A DNA stretch of 64,000 bases from Kiritimatiellia bacterium (GTDB taxonomy: Bacteria; Verrucomicrobiota; Kiritimatiellia; UBA8416; YA12-FULL-48-11), in the NCBI GenBank assembly GCA_028716365.1, contig JAQUPZ010000006.1, positions 1-64,000 of the forward strand, written 5' to 3'. The notes under the pieces are model-generated. The model saw only the letters and a program-made list of their open reading frames with translations. It did not search any database and was not told where the DNA came from. Made by a program: the position numbers and the translations under genes. Below, one piece after another: positions 48,766-56,748 of the stretch (position 1 is its first letter; each line of letters begins with the position of its first letter).

Positions 48766-49719
48766 ATGAAAAAACAACCTGAAAATACTGTAGACGGAAA
48801 AGTCGTGCTTGTTTCGCCTCACGGTTTCTGTGCCGGAGTTGAGCGTGCGGTGAAGATCGCAGAGTATATGCTCAAGACATGTTCCGGAACTGTATATTGT
48901 CTCAAAGAAATTGTTCATAACAGACAGATCGTCGATGAGCTGTCCAGGCGCGGCATGGTGTTTGTGAAGAAAATAACTGAAGTTCCCCGCGGTGCCACGG
49001 TTTTATTCAGTGCGCATGGAGTAACGCCGGAGGTAAAGAACACAGCGCGCAGACTTGAATTGAATGTGGTTGATGCAACGTGTCCATTTGTCAGCAAGGT
49101 ACATGAAGAGGTGAGCCGTTATGCTGCCGGAGGTTACACGATCCTTCTTATAGGGCATAAAAATCACGACGAAATAACCGGTGTTGCCGGTGAAGCGCCG
49201 GATTCCGTGAAAGTAATTGAGAATGAAAACGAAGCTGAAAAAGTCAATGTCCCTGATCCGGTGAAGGTTGCAGTAATGACACAGACCACGCTTAGTGTTG
49301 ATGAGACTGCGCATATAATCGAAATACTGCGCCGGCGTTTTCCGGCCTTAAGAACTCCGCATGCGAGCGACATCTGCTATGCAACACAGAACCGCCAGAT
49401 GGCGGTACGTTCCTTTGCGAAACAAGCGGATATTTTTGTCATATTGGGTGCCCGGAACAGTTCAAATTCGAACCGGCTGGTTGAAGTGGCCAGGTCTGAA
49501 GGCTGCAATGCATTTCTTGTGAGTGATATTGATCAATTTGATGAGATCCCCCTGGAAAATGTAAAAACGATTGGACTTACGGCAGGAGCATCAACTCCGC
49601 AGTATTTCGTGCAGGAAGCGGTTGATAATCTGGCAAAACGGGGATTCACCCATCTCGAGAAACTTAACGTTGTCGAAGAAAACGTTCATTTTTCAATGCC
49701 TGCCGGAATGAAGGCATAA
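48766..49719 (+). CDS. ispH: 4-hydroxy-3-methylbut-2-enyl diphosphate reductase
   Basis: A 317-residue IspH (LytB), the last enzyme of the MEP isoprenoid pathway, which makes IPP and DMAPP and so feeds undecaprenyl carriers. The three 4Fe-4S ligands are Cys22 (PHGFCAGV), Cys106 (DATCPFV) and Cys204 (SDICYATQNRQ). G-A-R-N-S-S-N-S-N-R-L and the T-A-G-A-S-T-P region are intact. A TATAGT box (48755-48760) lies just 5 bases before the ATG, with no clear ribosome site, so the leader may be very short. Confidence 0.96.
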   Translation: MKKQPENTVDGKVVLVSPHGFCAGVERAVKIAEYMLKTCSGTVYCLKEIVHNRQIVDELSRRGMVFVKKITEVPRGATVLFSAHGVTPEVKNTARRLELNVVDATCPFVSKVHEEVSRYAAGGYTILLIGHKNHDEITGVAGEAPDSVKVIENENEAEKVNVPDPVKVAVMTQTTLSVDETAHIIEILRRRFPALRTPHASDICYATQNRQMAVRSFAKQADIFVILGARNSSNSNRLVEVARSEGCNAFLVSDIDQFDEIPLENVKTIGLTAGASTPQYFVQEAVDNLAKRGFTHLEKLNVVEENVHFSMPAGMKA

Positions 49720-49848
49720 CCGGATATTGGAAAAGTCTTACGACAAAGTGTATGAAGATTAAGGTACAGGAAATATGCGGAACCTTTGCCCGACTGGGAT
49801 CCTTGGACAAAATGGTTTGAATCAAAATTCAAATGAGGAGGCTGTCAC

Positions 49849-51474
49849 TTGACTCATCCAGGTTATGAAATTCCGATGAAGGCTGTGATAATAGGACTGG
49901 CTGTTATTATCTGTGGCATGACACTCCTGGTCATAAACCCTTTTCCTTCATCATCTGATAAACGTGTTAAACCTGCAGCTGTAAAAAAGTCCGGTAAATC
50001 AGTTCAAGATCAGAAACGCGAATCCGGATCTTATGAACCTGTATCTGGTCTTTCTGATTCTGATTCGATTGGTCCCGGATCTCGTTCTGGTAACCGTAAG
50101 GCTGGAACTGTTTCCGGTTCAAACCAGAAAGCTGATGATTCCGTGATGGCCGCTTACCGTGCGAAATATGACAGTATACACGCCATTCGTAAAACCAAAG
50201 AAAGAAGAGAAGCTCTGCTTCAATTTGGAAGAGAACTGGCAGGAAAAGATCCGGTTCGTGGTTTGGCATTCATTAAGGCGATGACTCCGGATTTTTTCCG
50301 GTTTGGATTCGGGAATAGCGATATTATGCTGGTATGCCAGGGTTTTTTTGAAACAACTGCGCAATTGAATCCCAATGGGGCCATCACCATGGCCTTGGAT
50401 CTGTCACGCCAGTTTCACAGGGCAGGATTGGGGACGGTTATGACAACCTGGGCCCGTTCCGACCTGACTGCAGCCATCGCGTATCTTGGCAAACTGCCGC
50501 CTGAATATGCCAATCATGGCATCGAATCGGTTTTTTCCGTCTGGGGCGAAAAGGACCCTGGAACTGCGCTCGCAGAAACGCTGAAGTTCAAAGATCCTGC
50601 GATGGGCCGGATGTTCGAAACGGCGGTTATGTCTGTCATCGATGGCTGGGCGAATATTGATCCAAAGGCCGCGTGGGCATATGTGATGAATCCTGATGAT
50701 GCGATGAAGGAAATATTTGTCCGTAAAGACCGTTATCTGTCAATGATCGCTGCAAAGTGGGCGGAGAAGGATTTTGAAGCGGCATGGCAGGCTGTCCAGG
50801 CCTTAAATAAATCTTCGGGCGGAAATTCCGGTACGGCTGCTGCTGGAAGTGATTCTGGCAACCAGTCTTACCGGCGTATGCTCGAATTTATGGTTATGCG
50901 TCTGTTTGAGACTGATCCGGACGCTGCAGGTAAGTTATTCGACCGGGAAAAATGGCTGGCCGGTAATCCATGGTTGTCCTCGAGAAATGTCGGACGATTG
51001 ATTGATGAAGGATCAGTGGCCGAGGCGGCAGAATGGATGGCTAAAATCCCCGACAAGAAGGCTGCGTTTGATTGTGCACGGCAGTTGGCCTACAGGATGA
51101 CATTATCCGATTATGATTCTGTGTTTAAATGGGCCAGCATGATACAGGATGATTACATTAAGGCGGGTGCGCTCAGTAATATTGCCGTTCTTCAGGCACA
51201 GCGGGACATCAACAGGCCGGTTGACTGGATTTATGATCTTCCGGCCGGTTATGCCAAGGAACGGTCCGTGGCCGGTTATGTGCTTGGTTACATACGTAAG
51301 ACAAGGGACCGGGAATTGGAAATAGAATTGAGACAACAGATGGGCGGAACACAGATCGATATGGCATGGCTTGTACAAGTTGTGGAAAGATCGAAAATTG
51401 ATCCGCAGGATAAGAACATGTTGATGAATCTTGTAGAAGGCCGGCGGCCCCAGAAACCGCTGGTTATACAGTGA
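49849..51474 (+). CDS. Membrane-anchored repeat protein with D-P-x-x-A segments
   Basis: A 541-residue protein. It starts at TTG, placed 9 bases after GAGGAGG; the first ATG nine codons later has no such site. One membrane helix (about 12-35) is followed by a serine-glycine-lysine linker and a helical repeat domain built of about 35-residue units with W-x-x-x-D-x-x-A-A-x-x-x-x-x-x-L (W-A-R-S-D-L-T-A-A, W-G-E-K-D-P-G-T-A, W-A-N-I-D-P-K-A-A-W, W-A-E-K-D-F-E-A-A-W). Proteins like this are common in Verrucomicrobiota and relatives, function unknown. Isolated gene. Confidence 0.72.
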   Translation: MTHPGYEIPMKAVIIGLAVIICGMTLLVINPFPSSSDKRVKPAAVKKSGKSVQDQKRESGSYEPVSGLSDSDSIGPGSRSGNRKAGTVSGSNQKADDSVMAAYRAKYDSIHAIRKTKERREALLQFGRELAGKDPVRGLAFIKAMTPDFFRFGFGNSDIMLVCQGFFETTAQLNPNGAITMALDLSRQFHRAGLGTVMTTWARSDLTAAIAYLGKLPPEYANHGIESVFSVWGEKDPGTALAETLKFKDPAMGRMFETAVMSVIDGWANIDPKAAWAYVMNPDDAMKEIFVRKDRYLSMIAAKWAEKDFEAAWQAVQALNKSSGGNSGTAAAGSDSGNQSYRRMLEFMVMRLFETDPDAAGKLFDREKWLAGNPWLSSRNVGRLIDEGSVAEAAEWMAKIPDKKAAFDCARQLAYRMTLSDYDSVFKWASMIQDDYIKAGALSNIAVLQAQRDINRPVDWIYDLPAGYAKERSVAGYVLGYIRKTRDRELEIELRQQMGGTQIDMAWLVQVVERSKIDPQDKNMLMNLVEGRRPQKPLVIQ

Positions 51475-51672
51475 TTATTCAAGTTAGTACTGGTAATTTG
51501 GAAATCAGTTTCTATTATTTCATCAGATACTTATCTTAATAGTAAATGACATGATTTGTTGCAGAATTATTGTGATGGGTGAAATAAAAACCCGTTTCAA
51601 CATTTTTTAAGTGGCATTTACCGGATTATACTCTTAAAATAAGAAGACATTATTACTAAAGGAGAAATAGTC

Positions 51673-52410
51673 ATGAAGAAACTTGTAATTATATTGATGT
51701 TTTTATCTGTGATGCCGTTCATGTGTTTTGGAAAATCCTTCGAGACGGTTCCGATACAGTTATCCTTGTTCGACCCGGTCCAATTGTTTTCATATGAATC
51801 GGATGTAATGGGGATTCGTCTTAATGTGCCCTATGGTTTCAACCGTAATGTCTATGGAATAGATGTTGGTTTGTGTAATGACGTTCAGCAGACTTTTGCG
51901 GGAATCAGTGTCGGTGGTTTCGTGAATTTTGCAGGCGAAGCAAAAGGAATTTATCTGGCCGGCCTGGGTAATATAACAGAGCGTGGCATGAGGGGATTGG
52001 AGATTGCCGGTTTTATGAACCTGTTTTCTGATATATCAACGACCAGTGGCAGCACCTGGAAGGGAATTCAACTTAGTTCTCTTGCGAATGCCAGTGTTGT
52101 GATGAGAGGAGTACAAATTTGCGGTTTTGGCAATATGGCGGACGATATGAAAGGGGTTGAACTGGCTGGTATTGGTAATTTTGTTGATACCTTCAGCGGA
52201 TTGCAATTTGCCGGCCTGGTCAACCTTGGCTGGAATGTTGAAGGCGCACAAATCTCGGCACTCTACAATCGTGCCGATAAAATGAACGGTCTGCAGTTCG
52301 GTCTCATCAACAGAACCAGGCAGATGCATGGAATCCAGATTGGTCTGTTGAATATGATTACTGATAACCTTTCGTTATCGGTTATTCCCTTAGTTAATGG
52401 ATCATTCTAA
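51673..52410 (+). CDS. Secreted surface-repeat protein (LA_2272-like)
   Basis: A 245-residue protein with a signal peptide (MKKLVIILMFLSVMPFMCFG) and, from about residue 50, repeats of about 20-24 residues of the G-L-Q-I-A-G-L-x-N type (GLEIAGFMN, GIQLSSLAN, GVQICGFGN, GVELAGIGN, GLQFAGLVN, GAQISALYN, GLQFGLIN, GIQIGLLN). This pattern is that of the LA_2272 surface-repeat family. They may form a beta-solenoid or barrel. AAAGGAGAAAT is a good ribosome site. Upstream 51475-51672 is AT-rich and unremarkable. Confidence 0.75.
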   Translation: MKKLVIILMFLSVMPFMCFGKSFETVPIQLSLFDPVQLFSYESDVMGIRLNVPYGFNRNVYGIDVGLCNDVQQTFAGISVGGFVNFAGEAKGIYLAGLGNITERGMRGLEIAGFMNLFSDISTTSGSTWKGIQLSSLANASVVMRGVQICGFGNMADDMKGVELAGIGNFVDTFSGLQFAGLVNLGWNVEGAQISALYNRADKMNGLQFGLINRTRQMHGIQIGLLNMITDNLSLSVIPLVNGSF

Positions 52411-52446
52411 TCGCATGGCTGATTGTTCAAGTCCGGCTGGATGTAA

Positions 52447-52941
52447 TCAGACAGCAGGCTCAATCGAATGGATAACCACGTTGGTTGTGGGAACATTTTC
52501 GTGGTGGCCGCGAACACCTGTAGAAACACCAGCGATCCTATCTACCACTTCCATGCCTTCTGTTACTTTCCCGAAAACACAGTAACCGAACCCCTGGTTT
52601 GTTTTGTCCCTGTGGTCCAGAAAACTGTTATCGATCAGATTGATGAAGAACTGGGCTGTGGCGCTGTTGATATCTGATGTCCGGGCCATTGCCAGTGTGC
52701 CGCGCTGATTTTTCAGACCATTACCGGCTTCGTTGACCACAGGCGTCCTGGTGGGCTTCTGTTTGAAATCGTACGTAAACCCGCCGCCCTGGATCATAAA
52801 TCCGGGGATAACGCGATGAAAAATTGTTCCGTCAAAATGTTTGTTGTCCACATACCCGAGGAAGTTTTTGACGGTTTCCGGCGCCTTCTCGTCGAACAAT
52901 TCCGCCTTGATGTCGCCCATGCTCGTTTTTATGATAATCAT
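52447..52941 (-). CDS. Cyclophilin-type peptidyl-prolyl isomerase
   Basis: A 164-residue cytoplasmic cyclophilin without signal peptide. The signature F-H-R-V-I-P-G-F-M-I-Q-G-G and the catalytic Arg, F-I-N-L, and F-G-K-V-T-E-G-M-E-V-V-D-R-I are present. It speeds proline isomerisation in folding. A histidine-containing insert ends in HENVPTTNVVIHSIE. Monocistronic; converges on the surface-repeat gene. Confidence 0.95.
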   Translation of the reverse strand: MIIIKTSMGDIKAELFDEKAPETVKNFLGYVDNKHFDGTIFHRVIPGFMIQGGGFTYDFKQKPTRTPVVNEAGNGLKNQRGTLAMARTSDINSATAQFFINLIDNSFLDHRDKTNQGFGYCVFGKVTEGMEVVDRIAGVSTGVRGHHENVPTTNVVIHSIEPAV

Positions 52942-53080
52942 AATAGTCCTTTCATCGCAGTGTGATTTCTTCAGTAAGCAAAAAGAATTCTAGCATCTTG
53001 CGGGAAACGTGCAACGGCGAAGAAAAAAGAGACAAGAACCCGGTAGGAGGGAGTAAATCATATTTGTGGGTGGAAGAGGA

Positions 53081-53280
53081 AGCAGGTGGCATTACGCGGA
53101 TAAGCCGGCAAGCGTCTTTTGCGCGCCGGCATCGTTACGGATTCTGCCGCGTATACGTATACAGCGGCAGAATCCAAGCCTTGCCGGCATCGCAAAATCC
53201 ACATACCGTTTCTCCGGCCCATTCGGGCATCGAAATGCCACCTGCGGTTTTCATTCCGCGCGGACGCGGAAATTAAGAAA
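53081..53280. repeat. 190-bp dispersed repeat with variable palindromic centre, copy 2
   Basis: Matches 37699-37890 on both sides. The centre (53139-53175) is a near-perfect palindrome GGATTCTGCCGC-GTATACGTATAC-AGCGGCAGAATCC, quite unlike the centre of copy 1. Further on, CTACCCACATTTTTGAATTA (53288-53307) is the reverse complement of bases near 34694-34713. The rest of 52942-53414 has no gene. Confidence 0.92.
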
Positions 53281-53414
53281 TGGAAAATCTACCCACATTT
53301 TTGAATTACACCCCCGGCAGGAGAAGGAGACAGATTACGTTGGCGTTATGGTTGAGATTTTCCTAGAATATCACGCACATTAATTCCAGAAACAAATTGC
53401 AAGGAGCTGATATC

Positions 53415-53693
53415 ATGGCAAAGGCTAAAGCGCGACATATACTGGTTGACACAAAAGAAACATGCGAAAACATCAAGGAACAAATTGAGAACGGCGCCGA
53501 TTTTGCCGAGATGGCAAAATTGCATTCCAAGTGTCCTTCCGGGGAAGACGGCGGCGATCTGGGTGAGTTTACCCCCGGCCAGATGGTGAAGGAGTTTGAC
53601 GAAGTCGTGTTCCGTGATGAAGTTGGAAAAGTCCACGGGCCGGTTAAGACGCAATTTGGATTTCATTTAATAGAGATAACGAGCAGGCAATAA
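53415..53693 (+). CDS. Parvulin-type peptidyl-prolyl isomerase
   Basis: A 92-residue single-domain parvulin (PpiC-like) without signal peptide: A-R-H-I-L-V, I-E-N-G-A-D-F-A-E-M-A-K-L-H-S-K-C-P-S-G-E-D-G-G-D-L-G-E-F, and the end V-K-T-Q-F-G-F-H-L-I-E-I. AAGGAG lies 9 bases before the ATG at 53415; the ATG six codons earlier overlaps that site and is not used. Probably a general folding helper; with the cyclophilin 0.5 kb away there are two isomerases of different folds close together. Confidence 0.95.
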   Translation: MAKAKARHILVDTKETCENIKEQIENGADFAEMAKLHSKCPSGEDGGDLGEFTPGQMVKEFDEVVFRDEVGKVHGPVKTQFGFHLIEITSRQ

Positions 53694-53726
53694 GATAATA
53701 TTCGCAGTAAAGGACGAGAGGTCAAT

Positions 53727-54356
53727 ATGATGAAACACATTAAATTGATCGGATTGTTATTTGGTATATCTGTGTCTGTTGCCATCGCGCAGAAAAGTGA
53801 AATGCATATTCTGGTTCGAGTAACGAATTTCGATGGTTCGTCAACCATAGAAGATGTGACCCAGGCGCAACTTGCGACGCTCCGTAAGAACATTATGCTG
53901 GAAAATAATCTGATCAAGGATGCTTATGCAAATGTGTCAAAAGAATGGAGAAAGAGCAACGAGACAAATACAATTGGCCAGGTCATAACTTACAAGAATG
54001 TAAAACGTACAGTTCAAGTAAGGGCGCCCAATCGACCTTTCCCTCTTAAGCGTCCGGCCCCGCGGGAAATATCGCAACTCGGTTCGTTTCCCACACCCGA
54101 AGCTGCAGCTGAAAAGAAAAGTGCGCTTGAATCAGCCGTAAAACCGGTGGTTACAAAGAAAAGTGAAGGGGCGGAAGATAAGACAAAAGCTGAACCATCA
54201 AAGAAAGAAACTTCCAGGAAAGAGTCCAGCAGGAATGATAATGCCGACACGGAACAGTTATTTCAGAGTCTGATGGACGAACTCAAAAGACTTAAGGAAG
54301 AACCTGCAACACCGCAAAAAGCCGGAGGGGGGAAAAAGAAATCTGCAGGCAGGTAA
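53727..54356 (+). CDS. Secreted lysine-rich protein of unknown function
   Basis: A 209-residue protein with a signal peptide (cleavage after AIA, about 21). The mature part has a short strand region (MHILVRVTNFDGSSTIEDVTQ), a helical piece with W-R-K-S and a long lysine-, serine- and alanine-rich disordered tail ending in KKKSAGR. No family recognised. A ribosome site-like GAGAGG precedes the ATG. It ends 13 bases from the convergent next gene. Confidence 0.6.
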   Translation: MMKHIKLIGLLFGISVSVAIAQKSEMHILVRVTNFDGSSTIEDVTQAQLATLRKNIMLENNLIKDAYANVSKEWRKSNETNTIGQVITYKNVKRTVQVRAPNRPFPLKRPAPREISQLGSFPTPEAAAEKKSALESAVKPVVTKKSEGAEDKTKAEPSKKETSRKESSRNDNADTEQLFQSLMDELKRLKEEPATPQKAGGGKKKSAGR

Positions 54357-54369
54357 ATTACCGGGCGAA

Positions 54370-54741
54370 TTATTTGAAGTAATCTTCTGGGTGTTTGAGA
54401 ATGCCGGTATATACCAGTAGTGCAAGTATGCCGGAGTAAACGAACGACAGAATAACATCAAGAAAAACTCTTCTCCGTAATTGTCCAACAGTTTGTTCTT
54501 CCTTTACCACAACGGTAATTCCCTTATGAAGAAGCAGGAGACCGGCAAGATTGGACATCCAGTAGAAGAACACCATTGCGACTCCAAAAATCTTCTTATC
54601 AAAGAAACTCACCAGCCAGGCCAAAGCGTAAGCAATGGGCACATTGATATACAAGTCATTCCACCATGACAGGGGCGACAACAGATAGCCGACTGTTGCC
54701 ATCAAACTTCCTTTGATTTTTACTCTAAGGTCCTTGATCAT
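54370..54741 (-). CDS. Small integral membrane protein
   Basis: A 123-residue protein with three or four hydrophobic segments (LMATVGYLLSPLSWW, NVPIAYALAWLVSFF, GVAMVFFYWMSNLAGLLLLH, VFLDVILSFVYSGILALLVYTGIL). Start at 54741 (MIKDLRVKIKG), a few codons inside a longer open frame, is the most likely. No named family is recognised. The left end of the IS1-family element lies 100 bases upstream, so the element may separate this gene from part of its control region. Confidence 0.6.
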   Translation of the reverse strand: MIKDLRVKIKGSLMATVGYLLSPLSWWNDLYINVPIAYALAWLVSFFDKKIFGVAMVFFYWMSNLAGLLLLHKGITVVVKEEQTVGQLRRRVFLDVILSFVYSGILALLVYTGILKHPEDYFK

Positions 54742-54841
54742 AATTTTTCTTCGGAAGAGGATGCATAAAGAACCCATTGTATACGAGATCAAACTGCTTT
54801 TCCCTGTTGCCGCGTAATGGTACGAAGCTTATTAAAATTGC

Positions 54842-54861
54842 GGTAGTGTATCAGTTTGAAT
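54842..54861 (+). repeat. Left terminal inverted repeat of the IS1-family element
   Basis: Identical, reversed, to 58228-58247. Its outer end is preceded by the AAAATTGC target duplication. The GGTA start resembles the ends of other IS1-family elements. Confidence 0.95.
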
Positions 54862-54867
54862 AAAGGA

Positions 54868-55317
54868 TTATGTATGAGGTTTATAGCTAGGGCAAATCTT
54901 GTGGTGTGGGTCCCACCATAATATCTTTAATAGTCTTCCCTCTCTGATTCCCCATACTCTTTGCAAGCCATCGCTTCGTAATCTCCAGAGAGAATCAACA
55001 TCGTCTTGACTCAATTCTTGGAGGCGTTTCTGTGCTTCGGGGATCATTTTGTATACTGCAACCGAATGATCACGCCAAGAATTTGATTCAATTTCCCCCC
55101 ACGTTCTTTTTCCTATTTCACTTAGCCGCACGGCCACATCCCTGAAGATTTCTTCGGCTTCGGCTTTGGTTGGATCGCGCCAATCTTTAGGGTCGAAAAT
55201 CGAAAAACACCAATGCGGTGTTTGTTGTGATGGCTTAAGGGATGAGTCTGTTTTGGGTTGTTTGGTAGTAGTTGCCGACTCTCGTTGTTGAGGAAGCTTT
55301 TTCCAAGGGTCAGACAT
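54868..55317 (-). CDS. Probable toxin partner of the Panacea gene
   Basis: A 149-residue protein. The first 45 residues are polar and disordered, the middle is helical (AEAEEIFRDVAVRLSEIGKRTW), and the end has D-S-L-W-R-L-R-S-D-G-L-Q-R-V-W-G-I-R-E-G-R-L-L-K-I-L-W-W-D-P-H-H-K-I-C-P-S, a strand-rich piece resembling the end of RelE-like ribonuclease domains. It follows the Panacea gene by 13 bases, the arrangement expected of a Panacea toxin-antitoxin pair. Toxicity is inferred from context and pattern only. Start at 55317 (MSDPWKK) is preferred over 55356, which overlaps the neighbour. Confidence 0.65.
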   Translation of the reverse strand: MSDPWKKLPQQRESATTTKQPKTDSSLKPSQQTPHWCFSIFDPKDWRDPTKAEAEEIFRDVAVRLSEIGKRTWGEIESNSWRDHSVAVYKMIPEAQKRLQELSQDDVDSLWRLRSDGLQRVWGIREGRLLKILWWDPHHKICPSYKPHT

Positions 55318-55330
55318 GATATTTTCTAAA

Positions 55331-55765
55331 TTACAATAGTGAATTGTAGTATTCACTCAATGCTGCGTGTGTAATTTCTACTGTTCCTCTTTGATCTGGA
55401 GTCATACCTTTTCGCGCATCTTTCCAAGGCTTCTCTTTGTGTGTAAGTTCACTGAGGTATTGGGATGTCCGACGCCCATAGAATTTTACAACAGCAGATA
55501 TAGTCTTTTTTTCTTCCGGGGTAAAATTATTAGGATCACCATGGAATGTTCCACTCTTCACGCTAAACATACCTTTATGGGCTTGATATAATCGCGGTAT
55601 TACGGGGCCATTAGCCCATGCTTCAATGCGACTCTTGAACAAAGGTTTTTCATCCCAAACCAATGACCACGCTTGGCAATAATAGACAAGCTTTTGCAAC
55701 TTCATTACAGTTATGAGTCCGGTTTTTGAAAGAATGGATTCCGCCACATCAAAGACAGTGCTCAT
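55331..55765 (-). CDS. Panacea-domain (DUF4065, SocA-like) antitoxin-type protein
   Basis: A 144-residue protein with the Panacea pattern: V-A-E-S-I-L-S-K-T-G, M-K-L-Q-K-L-V-Y-Y-C-Q-A-W, E-A-W-A-N-G-P-V-I-P-R-L-Y and W-K-D-A-R. Known Panacea proteins act as chaperone-like antitoxins against several unrelated toxins. AAGGGAG lies 8 bases before the ATG at 55765. The gene precedes the probable toxin, as in known pairs. Carried between the transposase and the left end of the IS1-family element. Confidence 0.85.
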   Translation of the reverse strand: MSTVFDVAESILSKTGLITVMKLQKLVYYCQAWSLVWDEKPLFKSRIEAWANGPVIPRLYQAHKGMFSVKSGTFHGDPNNFTPEEKKTISAVVKFYGRRTSQYLSELTHKEKPWKDARKGMTPDQRGTVEITHAALSEYYNSLL

Positions 55766-55828
55766 ATAACAACACTCCCTTCTTTTCTTTCTAAAGAGAG
55801 TAGTATAATTCATCTATTGGAACAAGCG

Positions 55829-56659
55829 TTATTTGATAAGCGCAATCACATCCTCTATTTCCCACACGTGATCTGTAACCCCTGCCGCCATTGCTGGAGT
55901 TATCCGTAAACTCTGATGAATCCGACAGAAATTATAATACATGAAATGTAGAGATACGGCGTGAACGTGATTCTCCAACTTCTTTGAGAAAGCATTAGTC
56001 AGTCGCGTAAATCGTCTCATGTTCATTCGCATTGTAAGGTTATTACGTTCAACAAAACTTGTTGAGATATGTTTGTATTCAGGATTGCCAGTAACAGAAT
56101 ACATTCTTGAACCCGTACACATACCAGGACTGTATTTGCCTGAGTCTTTGCTGTCCTGAACATTGCCATACATCTTTATTAGAAGTGCGTAGTCAATGTC
56201 ACTACCAAAGGCATTCTCAATGGCATTGAGATATACCTTGAGTCCATCTGTGGTTAGTTGAACGCGACTACGCAATCTTCCTTTCAAATTATGGATAAAT
56301 TCATAAGCCATTCGTGCATCACGCGGCCCCACTTCCCAGCATATTGCCAGTTTGGAATCTGCACATATCGCAGTCCATGTCCACACATCCCCCGCTTTTC
56401 CTTGACGCACCATTTTCGGGGAAGCGTTCTTATCTTTGGCATAGATGAATGACCATATTTCATCACACTGAACACGCTTACATGAAAGATCATTAAGTTT
56501 CTTGTTTTGATAATCAGCACAAGCACGACCAGCATCACAGAGGAGTTTAACTACCGTATTGATCGCTACATCACAAATACGAGCTGTAGCGCGGATGGAA
56601 TTACCATCAACAAGACAACGAAGAATTTGAACACGCTTTTCTATGTTTGTTTTATTCAT
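55829..56659 (-). CDS. IS1-family transposase (single-frame type)
   Basis: A 276-residue transposase in one frame, without the programmed frameshift of classical IS1. An N-terminal helix-turn-helix (IRATARICDVAINTVVKLLCDAG) is followed by the DDE domain with Asp66 (QCDEIWSF), Asp138 (LTTDGLK) and Glu204 (TSFVERNNLTMRMNMRRFTRLTNAFSKK), ending HFMYYNFCRIHQSL. This is the layout of the ISMhu11-type branch. All catalytic residues are present, so the element may be active. A 30-bp palindrome lies 15 bases before the start codon. Confidence 0.95.
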   Translation of the reverse strand: MNKTNIEKRVQILRCLVDGNSIRATARICDVAINTVVKLLCDAGRACADYQNKKLNDLSCKRVQCDEIWSFIYAKDKNASPKMVRQGKAGDVWTWTAICADSKLAICWEVGPRDARMAYEFIHNLKGRLRSRVQLTTDGLKVYLNAIENAFGSDIDYALLIKMYGNVQDSKDSGKYSPGMCTGSRMYSVTGNPEYKHISTSFVERNNLTMRMNMRRFTRLTNAFSKKLENHVHAVSLHFMYYNFCRIHQSLRITPAMAAGVTDHVWEIEDVIALIK

Positions 56660-56673
56660 GACACTACTATCTC

Positions 56674-56703
56674 ATATTATGCTTGAGCGGTCAAGCATAA
56701 TAT
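56674..56703 (-). promoter_or_regulatory. Perfect palindromic operator before the transposase gene
   Basis: Perfect 13-bp arms (ATATTATGCTTGA / TCAAGCATAATAT) around GCGG. Seventeen bases of it (ATGCTTGAGCGGTCAAG) recur at 58201-58217 before the first gene of the element. It covers AT-rich -10-like words on the minus strand, so a bound repressor would block the transposase. Confidence 0.85.
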
Positions 56704-56748
56704 AATCTATTTCTTCGAGGTCCTATTTGTTTGATATTTAGCCGTTCT

